DNA from: Euprymna scolopes
Taxonomy: Eukaryota; Mollusca; Cephalopoda; Sepiida; Sepiolidae
Length of the DNA: 22,440 bases
Direction of reading: 5' to 3'
Assembly: GCA_024364805.1 (NCBI GenBank)
Contig: CM044507.1
Location: 71,984,282 to 72,006,721, forward strand
Positions 1-8,904 of the stretch are shown one piece after another (within the stretch, counting starts at the first letter, position 1; each line of letters starts with the position of its first letter). The notes under the pieces were generated by a model that worked only from the letters and a program-made list of their open reading frames with translations, did no database searches and had not been told where the DNA came from. A program made the position numbers and the translations under genes.

Positions 1-106
1 CCCCCCCCATCACAAGTCAAAAACATTTTACAATGATAATTAAAAATAGGAAGGAATGGGGACATAAACATGCTAGTGACTGTTATGTTTATGATAATTA
101 GAAATG
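1..106. other. 5' flank of the LTR element
   Basis: AT-rich sequence with no recognisable gene. A C8 run opens the window, and a weak inverted repeat (ATAAACAT at about 64 against ATGTTTAT at about 83) lies just upstream of the LTR element. I see nothing else in it. Confidence 0.5.
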
Positions 107-111
107 ATAAT
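107..111 (+). repeat. Target-site duplication, left copy (ATAAT)
   Basis: ATAAT lies immediately before the TG that opens the 5' LTR and is repeated exactly after the CA that closes the 3' LTR. A 5-bp duplication is usual for Ty3/gypsy integrases. Confidence 0.9.
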
Positions 112-401
112 TGTGGCCAGAAGCTAAGAAAAACAGAAGTCTTACCATGGGTGTGCAGCGAGTCAGTTCAGGCCAAGAAAAAGAAAAACAAAGATGGCGG
201 CCAGCATTTTATTACGTGCGTTCTCGCAAAATCTAGTGTGCGCATGAAGCTGGAAACTACAAAATGAGCTTCATTTTTCGGTGCTGGAAGAATTCCAGAT
301 CTGGCAGGAGAGTAGGTACAACAGGAGTGAAAATTCTACTTTCTTGGATTTATTCCCTTTTGTGTGTTTGAGGTGAACCCTCCTCCCCCTCGGGAGGTGC
401 A
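112..401 (+). repeat. 5' LTR of the Ty3/gypsy element
   Basis: It begins TGTGGCCAG and ends GGTGCA, so it has the usual TG...CA ends, and is 290 bp long. It matches 3800-4087 along its whole length with about 23-24 differences. The junction to internal sequence is set by where the two LTRs stop matching. Confidence 0.93.
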
Positions 402-414
402 AGCTATTTCGGCG

Positions 415-939
415 ATGGCCAATGCTGGCTTAAGCAACATGATTAAGCCTTTTAATGGCGACGGAGATGTGGTGGCGTGGCTTAAAAAAGTGGACCTTGT
501 TGCAACGATTCAAAAGTTGGACGATGTGGCCACAGTAATACCACTGTTTCTAGAAGGGGATGCACAGGTCCTCTATTTGGAGCTCAGCGAACGAGATCAG
601 GGTGGCATGGATGCTATCAAGGGTCGACTAATCAAACCTTTTGCAGAGGAGCCTTTCGAGGCCCTTAATAAGTTGAAGGAGAAGAGGTGGACTGGTGAAT
701 CTGTTGATGTCTATGCAAACGAGATAAGGAGATTGGTTAAGTTGTCGGGCATCAGGAGACCCGCCACGAGTCATGTAGTCAAAATGACATTCATTACCGG
801 GTTCCCGGAAGAGATGTCAAAATGTTTGCAGCAGGTTCCGGGAGTGGAGACGCTGGATGTGAGTGAGCTGCTCAAAACTGCAAAGATCTTGGTGAGCACC
901 CAGCCCACGGAGTCTGGAGGGACCACAGCAACGGTATAG
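415..939 (+). pseudogene. gag capsid region of the Ty3/gypsy fossil
   Basis: This region encodes a gag-type polypeptide of about 175 residues. It opens MANAGLSNMIKPF and contains a WLKKVDLVA-like segment followed by long helical stretches, as in Ty3/gypsy capsids. The first ATG is only 14 bases inside the 5' LTR boundary, and the open frame runs back into the LTR itself. Two zinc knuckles lie just downstream at about 979-1083. It is one part of a broken element. Confidence 0.8.
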
Positions 940-978
940 CAGGATGTGGGCAGGAGTCTACCGAACCCAATGGTAGCA

Positions 979-1085
979 TGCTTCGAATGTGGGGAACCAC
1001 ACATGAGAAGAGACTGCAGGAAGTTCTTGCAATGGACAGTGTGTTATAAATGCAATCAGAGAGGCCATTTAGCGGTAAAATGCAC
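979..1085 (+). pseudogene. gag nucleocapsid zinc knuckles
   Basis: Two CCHC boxes are visible, CFECGEPHMRRDC and CYKCNQRGHLAVKC, spaced as a tandem pair. CX2CX4HX4C knuckles bind genomic RNA in retroviral and Ty3/gypsy nucleocapsids. The pair confirms that the upstream frame is gag. This is part of the fossil at 112-4087. Confidence 0.88.
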
Positions 1086-1179
1086 GAGTTCGGGAAACTG
1101 GCAAGGCGAAGCCGAAGCGCCGGCAGCCACCCGGATTTGGGAATAGTGGCGCACTCGCAGAAGCAGAAGATCGTGGTTG

Positions 1180-1420
1180 AAGGACGGGGAGTTATGGTCC
1201 TGATCAACACTGGCTGTACCACTACCATAGTGCACACGACCCTGATCGGAAGATGGAAAGGGAAGGGTGAAGTAGTGGCAGAATGATGTATCGAGGGAGG
1301 AAGACCATCACTATTGATATTGCTAAACACCGGATGAGGGTCCATGAATTGTCACCGATCATCTGGTGCCTGGCGTCCAAGCCATCATTGGAATGGATGT
1401 GATATGCCGACTTGGAGGCG
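1180..1420 (+). pseudogene. Aspartic protease region of the Ty3/gypsy fossil
   Basis: The translation shows a VLINTGCTTTIV segment and, further on, GVQAIIGMDVICRLGG. These correspond to the active-site strand and to the C-terminal IIGMD-type strand of retrotransposon aspartic proteases. The position between the zinc knuckles and reverse transcriptase is the expected one. Broken. Confidence 0.7.
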
Positions 1421-1552
1421 TTACCATCACATGCAACAACGTGAGGTTTGGACTAGCTAAGTGCGCAATGACAGAGCAAGTTCCCGGAGGGACCAACAAG
1501 GCCGGGGAGGAAAGAAAAATGTCGATCAAAGATCAGGACTTCCGAGCCGAAT

Positions 1553-2110
1553 TTGACAGAGAGCAGTGAACTGTGGAGTGGCCATGGAAACATCAGAGGA
1601 GGGGCAAGAAAGGAGTTTGAACAAGAAGTGGACCGATGGATTGGGGAGGGTATACTGCTGCCTTGGATGGATGATTTTGAGTCAGGCATTTTGCCGTTGA
1701 TGGCCATTCTGCAACAAACTAAAGGGAAAGTAAGACCGGTCCTGGATTTCCGAGAGCTGAACCAACATGTTCAGTGCCATACTGGAGGCGACACCGTAGA
1801 TGTGTGCAGTGAGACCATTAGAGAATGGAGGCAGATGAATGCGGCGTCTACGTTGGTAGATCTAAAATCTGCCTATTTGCAACTCCGCATCGCCAAGAAG
1901 CTCTGGAAATACCAGTTAGTCAGGTACTAAGGCAAAACCTAATGCCTTACGCGAGTGGGGTTCGGGTTGAATTCAGCACCCAAGATCAACTATCCTCAGG
2001 AAGATTCTGGAAACAATGGAGATGAGGTAGTGAGTTCATACATAGACGACATTCTTGTGAATGGTAACTGCGAAGGAGGTGGTGGCTCATTTTGAGAGGT
2101 TTGGGTTGGT
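1553..2110 (+). pseudogene. Reverse transcriptase region of the Ty3/gypsy fossil
   Basis: Recognisable blocks occur in order: KVRPVLDFRELNQHV (fingers and palm entry), STLVDLKSAYLQLRI (palm, carrying the first catalytic aspartate) and, at about 2039-2059, a YIDDILV box, which is the catalytic YxDD motif. This order and wording are typical of Ty3/gypsy RT. Broken. Confidence 0.88.
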
Positions 2111-2439
2111 TTCCAAAGTACCGGAAAAATTAGACGGAGGGGCTGCTTTGGGGCTAAGGCTGAAACGAGGTGCGTCGAGCAGCTTAGAGTTTCGAAGAGG
2201 GAATGAGATCCTGCAACTGAAGCAAGAGCTCAACAAATGGGAATTTTTTTCCATATGCTGGAAGTTGATCGGACATTACCCCGTTGCTGGCTGGCTTAGA
2301 CCAGCATGCAGCTACATAAAGAGGCATGCTGAAGGAAGAGGATGGGAGGATAAAGTGGGAGGAAGAACGGTCGCCATGATGGAAGAGCTCCTGAAAGAAG
2401 CAGAACGGCAAGACCCAGTCCAGGGAACCTGGAACATAC

Positions 2440-2830
2440 CACGAACATTGGATGAAGTCGTGTGGTGTGATGCAAGCAGCATTGCAACATAAGTCGTCTT
2501 GGAAGTTGGACGAGTGGTTGCAGACGATGCAGCCTGGTTAAGGAAGAAGAGTGATGTCAGCCACATCAATGTAGCAGAATTAGATGTGATAATCAAAGGG
2601 GTCAATCTGGCCTTGAAATGGGGACTGCGTGACATCTGCATCAAAACAGACTCTGCCACTAAAGTACATTCCAAGTGAAAAAAAGATAACGAAAGGGGCA
2701 GCAGAGATGTTAGTGAAGCGCAGGCTTGGCATGCTAGCTGAGCTGATGCAGGAGTTTTGTTTGAAGCTTCGTGTAGACATGGTGGCTTCTGAGAAGAACC
2801 GAGCAGATGCTCTCACGAGAGTGAAGAAGA
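2440..2830 (+). pseudogene. RNase H region of the Ty3/gypsy fossil
   Basis: The segments VVWCDASS, INVAELDVIIKG and DICIKTDS match the DAS, ELxAI and TDS blocks of retrotransposon RNase H that hold its metal-binding acids. A KNRADALTRV segment near 2800 matches the conserved ADxLSR block at the end of the domain. Broken. Confidence 0.82.
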
Positions 2831-2879
2831 GCTGGCTTGTGCCAAAGAAAGATGTTGTTGCTGCATCGGATCTAGATGA

Positions 2880-3575
2880 TGTTGGCGTGCGAAAGCTGCA
2901 CAATCTGCACCATATGGGGGTAATAAGGACGTGATACTTGGTGAAGAAAGTCGACCCGAGTGTCACCAAGGAGCAAGTGAAGCAAGTGGTTAGGACTTGC
3001 GACAAATGTCAGTCGATTGATCCTGCTCCAAGCACGCATGAAGCTGGTCAATTGGGGGTGAGTGGGACCTGGGAGAGACTGGCATGCGATGTCAACCATT
3101 ACAGGGGTGGACTTTACCTGATCATGACTGACTGCGGGCCCGGGCGATTTGTAGAGGAACAGGCAATGAAATAGCGTCAATCCTCGATGAGGTGTTTTTG
3201 GAGCGAGGTCCCATGGAAGAGCTGTTAACCGACGATGGGACCGCATTCAAGTCAGTAGCAGTAACGGAAGTGATGAAGAAATCGAATATCCAACAATTTT
3301 TCAGAGCTGTCTACAGACCCAGAGGCAATGGGATCGTGGAGAGAAATCACCGCACCAGTTGCGGAAAGAGGAGGCACCTCACCTGAGCAAGCAGTCTACT
3401 GGTATAATATGTTGCCTAGATTGGGACAAGTGCCAGAGATGGTTCCGCAACTGTCAACGTTCGCATATTTCTGGAGACATCCCAGGGTTGAGCCGGCAAG
3501 CAGAGAGGCAGAGGCCACAGGGACCATTAAACTCAGGCATGTGGTATGGGTGAAGCCACTGAGGGCGTGCTGCAC
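2880..3575 (+). pseudogene. Integrase region of the Ty3/gypsy fossil
   Basis: The N-terminal zinc-binding part has an H...H pair near HNLHHMG and a CDKC pair (about 2900-3010). The core follows with WERLACDVN, LLTDDGTAFKS and NGIVERNHRT, which hold the D, D and E of the DDE catalytic triad. Integrase after RNase H fixes the family as Ty3/gypsy. Broken. Confidence 0.88.
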
Positions 3576-3799
3576 CACACAATGGAGTAAAGGTCGTGCG
3601 ACTGGGAGGAACACCAAAAACAACATTGTGGTAGATAGAGTACCGAGGCATATTCTCAACATCAAACCAGTGGAAGGTGAAGCAATGGAGGGGAATATGC
3701 AGCAACAGGAGGACGAGACACCTCAGAAGCCAAGTAGAGAGAGGCGACTGCCACAGTGGATAAGAGACTACGAAATATGATCTTAAGATCAGGGAGGCG
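3576..3799 (+). pseudogene. Integrase C-terminal tail and polypurine tract
   Basis: A basic tail includes VDRVPRHILNIKP and ends near IRDYEI with a stop codon just before the 3' LTR. No chromodomain is visible. The purine-rich AGGGAGG at 3791-3797, next to the 3' LTR, is the likely plus-strand primer (polypurine tract). Confidence 0.65.
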
Positions 3800-4087
3800 T
3801 GTGGTCAGAAGCTAAGAAAAACAGAAGTCTTACCATAGGGGTGCAGCAAGTCAGTTCAGGCCAAGAAAAGGAAAAACAAAGATGGCGGCCAGCATTTTAT
3901 CACATGCGTTCTCGCAATATCTCGTGTGCATGTGAAGCTGGAAGCTACAAAATGAGCTTCATTTTTCGGTGCTGAAGGAATTCCAGATCTGGCAGGAGAG
4001 TAGGTGCAACGGGAGTGGAGATTCTACTTTCTCGGATTTATTCCCTTTTGTGTGTTTGAGGTGAACCCCCCCCCCTCGGGAGGAGCA
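3800..4087 (+). repeat. 3' LTR of the Ty3/gypsy element
   Basis: It begins TGTGGTCAG and ends GGAGCA, 288 bp long. It is collinear with 112-401 and about 92% identical, with a small length change in a C-rich stretch near the end. Confidence 0.93.
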
Positions 4088-4092
4088 ATAAT
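4088..4092 (+). repeat. Target-site duplication, right copy (ATAAT)
   Basis: Exact partner of 107-111. Confidence 0.9.
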
Positions 4093-4850
4093 CTTTAATA
4101 ATAATTATTTTGATTAATAATAGTAAAAATAATGGGAAGAAAATGTTTAAAGTAAAATTCAAAAATCAAAATGTAAAGAATAATAGATTAAAAAATAGAA
4201 GGTAAGATGTAAACAACGAATAATATATATAATATATACTTTATTATTGTTTTTCCTGCTTTTATGTGTGTCGTTTGTATTATTATCATACCTGGAATTG
4301 GAGAGGTTACTTTCTGTTTTTTTGATCTGTGATTTTGCCTTGCATATGAGAGGAGACAGCATTCACAGGATATTAAATGGATTCCCCATGTTGACCAACA
4401 TTTTATAATTTACTTTATACGAATTTTCACACGAGTTATTATCAGTGATTGTTTATTGACAATAAGGAGTGTTGTTCCCTGGAGCCTGAGTGATAACAAG
4501 TCTCTCCGGATTTTCAACACTCACATCCTTTTTCAATAACTATTGGAAATCATTTTGCATTATAGCTACAACAGTTTATCATTTATATTTCAATAACACA
4601 GCTAATTGCTTTTATCTGGAATTTGTGCAGCAATAAGCTTCTCCAAGATTTCAGTACACTCTGCACTTTTCAATAGAGGTCTGGTTGGTGCTCTCCCTCC
4701 TCAATTTTCCACCATGATTGACCCTTCACAACCATTTTGTTTGATCTTAGCTGAGGCTGCTTTCACAAATAGTGCGTATATGTGTGTATTTTTAATAGGT
4801 AATTTTAATTGACGTTTATCATTATTATTATTATTATCATTATTATTAGC
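4093..4850. other. AT-rich spacer
   Basis: About 750 bases without a recognisable gene. Short open frames are present on both strands, but none carries a known motif and their composition follows the AT-rich background. An imperfect (ATT)n/(ATC)n stretch occurs at about 4818-4849. Confidence 0.6.
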
Positions 4851-4853
4851 TTC

Positions 4854-4885
4854 CTCTGGTCGCATACTTTTACATGTGACCAGAG
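4854..4885. repeat. Short inverted repeat at the end of an ATT microsatellite
   Basis: CTCTGGTCGCAT (4854-4865) pairs with ATGTGACCAGAG (4874-4885) at 11 of 12 positions around an 8-base loop, directly after the (ATT)n stretch. Such a hairpin beside a trinucleotide tail could be the end of a transposon, but no other part of one is visible. Confidence 0.5.
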
Positions 4886-4907
4886 AGAGCATATTTTTTA
4901 CTAATAC

Positions 4908-5680
4908 TGGGTGGAACGATAAAAGTGCCGTCCTAAATCAAAAAAACACGACAGCATTATTTTAAAACTTTCATTGAAAAACTCAATTCAGGTAACTTGA
5001 TTGTGTAGAAGAGCTGACATATATTCAATATAGCTGCCTTCAGCCTCAATCACCACCTCGATAGGGTCCGGAACTGGGAGCATGTGTTTTCTACAAGTGC
5101 TAGTGGGAGATTGGAGAATACTCGGCAGATGGTGGTGATCAGGCTTGCTTTGATGCTGTGGGAGGTCATGTTGGTGATGTTCTTGACATATAATCAAACA
5201 AAGTAGTCCAGCTGGTTCAGGTCAAAGGAGAAGAGGAACCAGTGAGAGAAGGGTACAAAGTCGTAGCACTCCGTCTGGAGCCAAGCCTGGTTCTCTTTGG
5301 ACTTGTGAACCAGCAGCAATCCTGCTGTCACAGCCAGGGTCTGTCAGCGGGCACTTGTTTGCACCAGGGACTCGTCATACCCTTCAACACATCCAGGTAC
5401 ACTTTTGTGTTGACTTTCAAGTCAACTTTGAGAATGTGAGGTGGCAGGATGTGGCTCTCACTTGAAATCACAACAAAGACATGACCGTGGCCAGAAACTT
5501 TGTTGAGCCTCAAACGTTGAACCGTCTAGATTTGCATTTTAAGGGTGCTGACAATGGTCCTGTCGTCATAACTTAGATTGTTAGAGAGCAGGTGTTGTAC
5601 AATGGCGCATCCCCGATCTCACTCGTTAAACATTGTGTCACTTCCAGATATGATAGAAGATTCCTATCGTTCTTAGGATT
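4908..5680 (-). pseudogene. DD37D mariner-like transposase remnant, copy A
   Basis: On the minus strand the region encodes pieces of a Tc1/mariner-superfamily transposase. Segments seen are HILPPHILKVDLKVNTKVYL (strand before the second catalytic D), a QQD-type second acid near 5330, FDLNQLDYF (third acid, an aspartate in place of the Tc1 glutamate), VKNITNMTSHS, and IEVVIEAEGSYIE at the C-terminus. The second and third acids are 37 residues apart in copy B, which places the family with DD37D (maT-like) mariners. Copy A is broken by frame changes, among them one just before IEVVIEAE, and by a TGA where copy B has TGG after DYFV. GGGTGGAACGATAAAAGTGC at about 4910-4930 may be one terminal inverted repeat; I found no partner. 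Confidence 0.75.
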
Positions 5681-5689
5681 TGTACACAG

Positions 5690-5800
5690 CTGGCCAACTA
5701 GTAGATGATCTGCAACAAAAAAAGAAAAACCGGTTTGCATCAAACGGAAATGGAATCATGTTGTCTTTTCTATGGCGACAATTTTATCGTTTCACCTTTT
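5690..5800. other. Unassigned spacer
   Basis: AT-rich sequence between copy A and a short repeated motif. It may contain the lost 5' end of the mariner-like element, but no inverted repeat matching 4908-4935 is visible. Confidence 0.4.
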
Positions 5801-5811
5801 ATATATAATAA

Positions 5812-6126
5812 ATGGCATATACTACACTGCTCATCATCAAAGAAAGAAGTAATGCCTGGGAGGAAGGTTTTATTATAACAGAATAGATATTACACTATCC
5901 TGTAGCAAAATAAAATGAGACAGTAATCCCTAGAAAAATGATATATTGATGAACGAACATATACTACACTATTCCCTTACACATAAAAAGAGGAAGCAAT
6001 GTCTGACAGCCGAACATATACTACACTGTTCGTCTCCCTAATTGAGGAGATAAGTGGGAGGAGGATTTTATGACAATAAAACAAACTGAATATAACTGGA
6101 ATAGTGTAGTTTCGGCTTCAGACAGA
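5812..6126. repeat. Threefold repeat of a CATATACTACACT motif with an inverted partner
   Basis: CATATACTACACT occurs at about 5816, 5959 and 6015. The first and third copies also share a GGGAGGA..TTTTA stretch about 40 bases downstream. The reverse-oriented partner AGTGTAGTTTCGGCTTCAGAC at 6104-6124 pairs with GTCTGACAGCCGAACATATACTACACT at 6001-6027, apart from a few bases. The block lies at the 3' end of a minus-strand LINE and may be its degenerate 3' untranslated region. Confidence 0.55.
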
Positions 6127-6330
6127 TACAAAATCTCCATGTTGAGTAGCGAGATGTCTGTTCACATTACATTTAAGTTTCTGCATGTTAGTACAGCCAG
6201 GGAAGCAGGAAGGTAATTCCAAAATCTAGCTATATGAAAGGAAGAAGCTATTAGAGTAGAAGGCTTTCTGGCATCTAGAAACCTCAATAGTAAAAGGGAT
6301 AGGACTTTGTTACCTGTCGGGTTGGTCGAG
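6118..6330 (-). pseudogene. LINE ORF2 C-terminal remnant (CR1/jockey-like), copy 1
   Basis: Read on the minus strand, the sequence gives FTIEVSRCQKAFYSNSFF, then in another frame SFHIARFWNYLPAS, then MQKLKCNVNRHLATQ before a stop at 6118. The ARxWNxLP block followed by a CNVNRHL-type tail is the hallmark C-terminus of CR1/jockey-superfamily reverse transcriptases. At least one frameshift separates the blocks. It matches the plus-strand copy at 7540-8130 (FTVE.PRCQ..FYSN and CNVNKHLATQ), so the two are the same LINE family. Confidence 0.72.
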
Positions 6331-6835
6331 TGTATGTAAGTCGAGGGAGCACAAGTGCTGTAAATTCATCGAGCACATTCCATTAAAAGACGTTGTTTGT
6401 TTACACGTTTTATGACGTTTACTAGCAGATACTAAAATCATTTGGAACCGGTTCATTTTATAAAAGTGTTTGATTCTACAACTTATAAAATCAAGTTAAA
6501 AACTTTTTTTTCGAAATTGATATTAAATCGAGCTCTACCCCCTCCCCCCCCCAAAAAAAAACAAAGAACAAAACAATCTTGACATAAGATACATTGCACT
6601 GTAAGTATTCTAGAGTGTCTACGTTAGTTTTTTTCTAAAAATAAAAAAAAAGAATTCACCATTTTACCAATTGAAGATGATTAAAATTATGATTAATTGA
6701 AAAATAAAGGAGCGGTTGTAACCAAACATCGTCTGAAAATATTTTATGGTAAAAAAGATGCCAAAGAAATGAAGAGGGGAGGGGTGGCGTCTCCTTACCT
6801 CTACAACTGGGTCTCCTCCCGGTGGTGGCGATGAT
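6331..6835. other. AT-rich spacer with homopolymers
   Basis: No gene is recognised. A polypyrimidine-to-poly(A) switch (C-rich then A9) lies at about 6537-6561, and several A and T runs follow. Open frames here are short and repeat-driven. Confidence 0.5.
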
Positions 6836-7330
6836 GATAATAATAATAACAATCATCATCATCATCGTCGTCGGTCTAACATCCGTTTACATGGTGACGT
6901 AGTTAGGCTTCTTTAAGAAATTGATTTCCAAATTAATCCAAGTGCTTTCTTCTCATGTCCATTCTTTTCAATTCCCTCTGTGTTTTCTTTGGACTTATCC
7001 TGTGAACTGAACCTGCTACCTCAACTGTTCTACATCTACTGACTCAAGAACTCTCATCCATTCTTTCAACATGCTTACAATAAAAGCAGAAAAATATAGT
7101 CTTCTGCACACATCTCCCTGTACTGTTTCGATATATTTTTATTCTAAGGTCAACAGAGCTAAGGCTATCTTCAAGACTCACATTACACATCCATCGTATA
7201 ATCCTCATATCATTTCCTTCCATGCAACACATGTCCTCAACCATAACTAGTTAACTTTCACGTCCATGTATCATCACACTGTGTACACATGCCCGATAAA
7301 CTTGTACCGACAGTTTACCATTTGGTGTAC
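6836..7330 (-). pseudogene. RTE-like LINE 3' end with (GAT)n(ATT)n tail
   Basis: On the minus strand this is the C-terminus of a non-LTR ORF2. ACVHSVMIHG lies upstream, then MRIIRWMCNVSLEDS (7100-7215), HVERMDESS, and VEVAGSVHRISPKKTQRELK nearer the 3' end. The order RWMC..SLKD, HVERMD, GRPRKTW-like basic segment is that of RTE-type and related endonuclease-reverse transcriptases. The element ends on the minus strand in GACGACGATGATGATGATG running into (ATT)n; microsatellite 3' tails are typical of RTE LINEs. Several frameshifts and stops break the reading frame. It is related to the piece at 16850-17215. Confidence 0.75.
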
Positions 7331-7539
7331 AAAATGAAAATATTCGGAATCGTTTCTGCACATATGTCTTTGAATATACATTTGCCAAAAACTAAAACTA
7401 TGTTGAGCTAATCAGAGGCATCTGTTTGATTTTGTTGAATTTACCTTTTTGATCCGTCTTAAGTGCATATAAGGCCACTTTTTTCCATCATGAAAGAGTT
7501 GTGCTAAAATTTGAGACAAAATTAAAGTATACATCACAC
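7331..7539. other. Unassigned spacer between two LINE remnants
   Basis: No motif recognised. It may hold more of the decayed 5' side of either neighbouring LINE. Confidence 0.4.
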
Positions 7540-8130
7540 CAGCTTTCCTCATCCCTCTGTCAGGCTTTCGAAAGGTATATTCATTTCTCAACCCTTCGAG
7601 GCAAACAAGACATGTCGCCACTTGAATGTAAGGGGCTACTATGCATGGAGTATTGTTATATCTGGGCTGGTGCATCTACCATTGGTCTCTCCCTCTTAAA
7701 CAGGGACCAAAAAAATCTCTAATTTAATAGGTCTGGCACTATCTGCAAAGCTCCAGCCCAATGTTGCATCCCTGATATTGGTTTTACAAAAATTTTAATA
7801 GAATGTGCTCCGATGAATTTGCTGCTCGTGTGCCTTCTCTATATAAATACCATAACCAACCCCAAAAGCAGCAAAATCCCATTCATTCACTGTGGAGGCC
7901 CCCAGATGCCAGAGACCTTTCTATTCAAATTGATAACCTTTGGAATGCCATCGCTCCTCCCTATTTCGCCGACTGTACTAACATACAGAAATGTGAATGT
8001 AATGTGAATAAACATCTTGCTACACAGTTTCTCACTTTGGATATCTGCTATAAATCTGGCCCCTAATTCACAGTAGTCCCTTATGTCTTAGTGGCAATAT
8101 GGTGAATTAAAGTTTTTAAAAAAAAAAGAA
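7540..8130 (+). pseudogene. LINE ORF2 C-terminal remnant (CR1/jockey-like), copy 2
   Basis: The plus strand encodes MEYCYIWAGASTIGLSLLNR (7648-7707), matching the MEYcshiWaGas...LLdriQ block that follows the RT palm in CR1/jockey LINEs. An open frame at 7803-8066 then reads DEFAARVPSLYKYHN, DNLWNAIAPPYFADCTNIQK and CNVNKHLATQ before a stop. The two blocks are in different frames with stops between. An A-rich tail follows at about 8108-8135. It is the same family as 6118-6330 in opposite orientation. The truncated 5' end is usual for LINE insertions. Confidence 0.78.
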
Positions 8131-8135
8131 AAAAA

Positions 8136-8175
8136 CTAGTAAGACCTGTGTTCCGGCATTGCCTGGGAAAACTGA
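8136..8175 (-). mobile_element. Helitron 3' terminus (minus strand), body undefined
   Basis: On the minus strand, CCCAGGCAATGCCGG, a short GC-rich stem, is followed after 14 bases by CTAG and a T. A subterminal hairpin just before CTAG|T is the Helitron 3' signature, and the GGCAATGCC core recurs at the other Helitron ends in this window. The start of this element, to the right, could not be located. Confidence 0.55.
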
Positions 8176-8472
8176 CGAAACCTAGAATCACGATAATCAG
8201 AAATAAATTAACCGGAAAGGCTTTTTCTCTTTTCATCCAAAATGCTAAGTATTTATCTACAATATAAAAAACATTCGTAAATAGGACTAATCTGATCTGA
8301 TTTGAAGTGGCATTTACCTTAGGCAGGTTGAACTGACTTCCTCTGAAGGTGGAAGTTTCATGAGAATATAAAATTTTCAAGTGGTCTCCAATTGCTTGTA
8401 CATTCTCGTTAGGCGAGATGGTAATGTTAGGTCACTGAAATTCTTCCAGGGAGATGTTGACGTCTTCCTACA
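8176..8472. other. Possible Helitron body or SINE tail
   Basis: The minus strand has a 99-codon open frame across 8081-8380, but its 3' part is the Helitron terminus and poly(A), so I do not call it a gene. The part next to 8473 may be the downstream tail of the 5S-derived repeat. Confidence 0.35.
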
Positions 8473-8547
8473 TACAGCGCCTGGTATTCCCAAATGGTCA
8501 CCCATATGGTATTAACCAGGCTCAACGTTGCTCAACTTTGATGATCC
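8473..8547 (-). repeat. 5S rRNA-derived sequence, copy 1 (3' two-thirds)
   Basis: The reverse complement reads AAGTTGAGCAACGTTGAGCC, then TGGTTAATACC, ATGGGTGACCATTTGGGAAT and CCAGGCGCTGTA. This is the animal 5S rRNA from about nucleotide 40 to the 3' end, including the box A, intermediate element and box C that bind TFIIIA. The first third of 5S is absent. It is either a 5S pseudogene or the head of a 5S-derived SINE (SINE3 type). Confidence 0.75.
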
Positions 8548-8765
8548 AATTAAACTGGTATGTCAAAGTGATTATGCAACATATATAAAATATGTGAATA
8601 AATATTACTGTGGTAAAATGAAAAACAGTCATGGAATAAGAAAAACAATAATTAATGAGATTTCCTTTTGTAAAACAATATGCAAATTAGTTAAGATTTG
8701 GGCCACAATCACAGACATTATTGAGTATCCTATTATAAATTTCTGTACTGTCTGTCTGTGGGTGT

Positions 8766-8900
8766 GTGCATGTGATGCAGTTTAAGTCAGCCTACAGGCA
8801 ATTTAAGTACCAAAATGAAGCTTATGACCCAGCGGATGTTTTAGTGGTATTTATATCCATGTTTGGTGTATGGAAATGCAAAATAAATGCAAAGAAATGC
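8766..8900. other. Unassigned sequence before a short duplication
   Basis: Nothing recognisable. A plus-strand open frame runs 8766-9137, but it is carried by the 51-bp duplication and by homopolymers and shows no known motif. Confidence 0.35.
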
Positions 8901-8904
8901 GAAG

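Larger units (their letters stand above)
112..4087 (+). mobile_element. Ty3/gypsy-type LTR retrotransposon, whole in outline but broken
   Basis: This is a 3976-bp element bounded by two LTRs and a perfect 5-bp target duplication, so it entered as one unit and has not been reshuffled. Seen in order: gag capsid, two CCHC zinc knuckles, protease region, reverse transcriptase, RNase H, integrase zinc-binding and catalytic regions, and a chromodomain-free C-terminal tail. Integrase lying after RNase H is the Ty3/gypsy order and excludes Ty1/copia. The element is shorter than the 4.5-6 kb usual for the group and is a fossil with roughly ten to fifteen interruptions. The LTRs differ at about 8% of sites; if the neutral rate were near 2e-9 per site per year, the insertion would be about 20 million years old, but that rate is an assumption. 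The lineage within Ty3/gypsy is not assigned. Confidence 0.93.

Noticed and set aside
8081-8380. 99-codon minus-strand open frame with a hydrophobic stretch
   Set aside because: Its C-terminal part is translated Helitron terminus and poly(A); the rest shows no motif or splice signal good enough to call.
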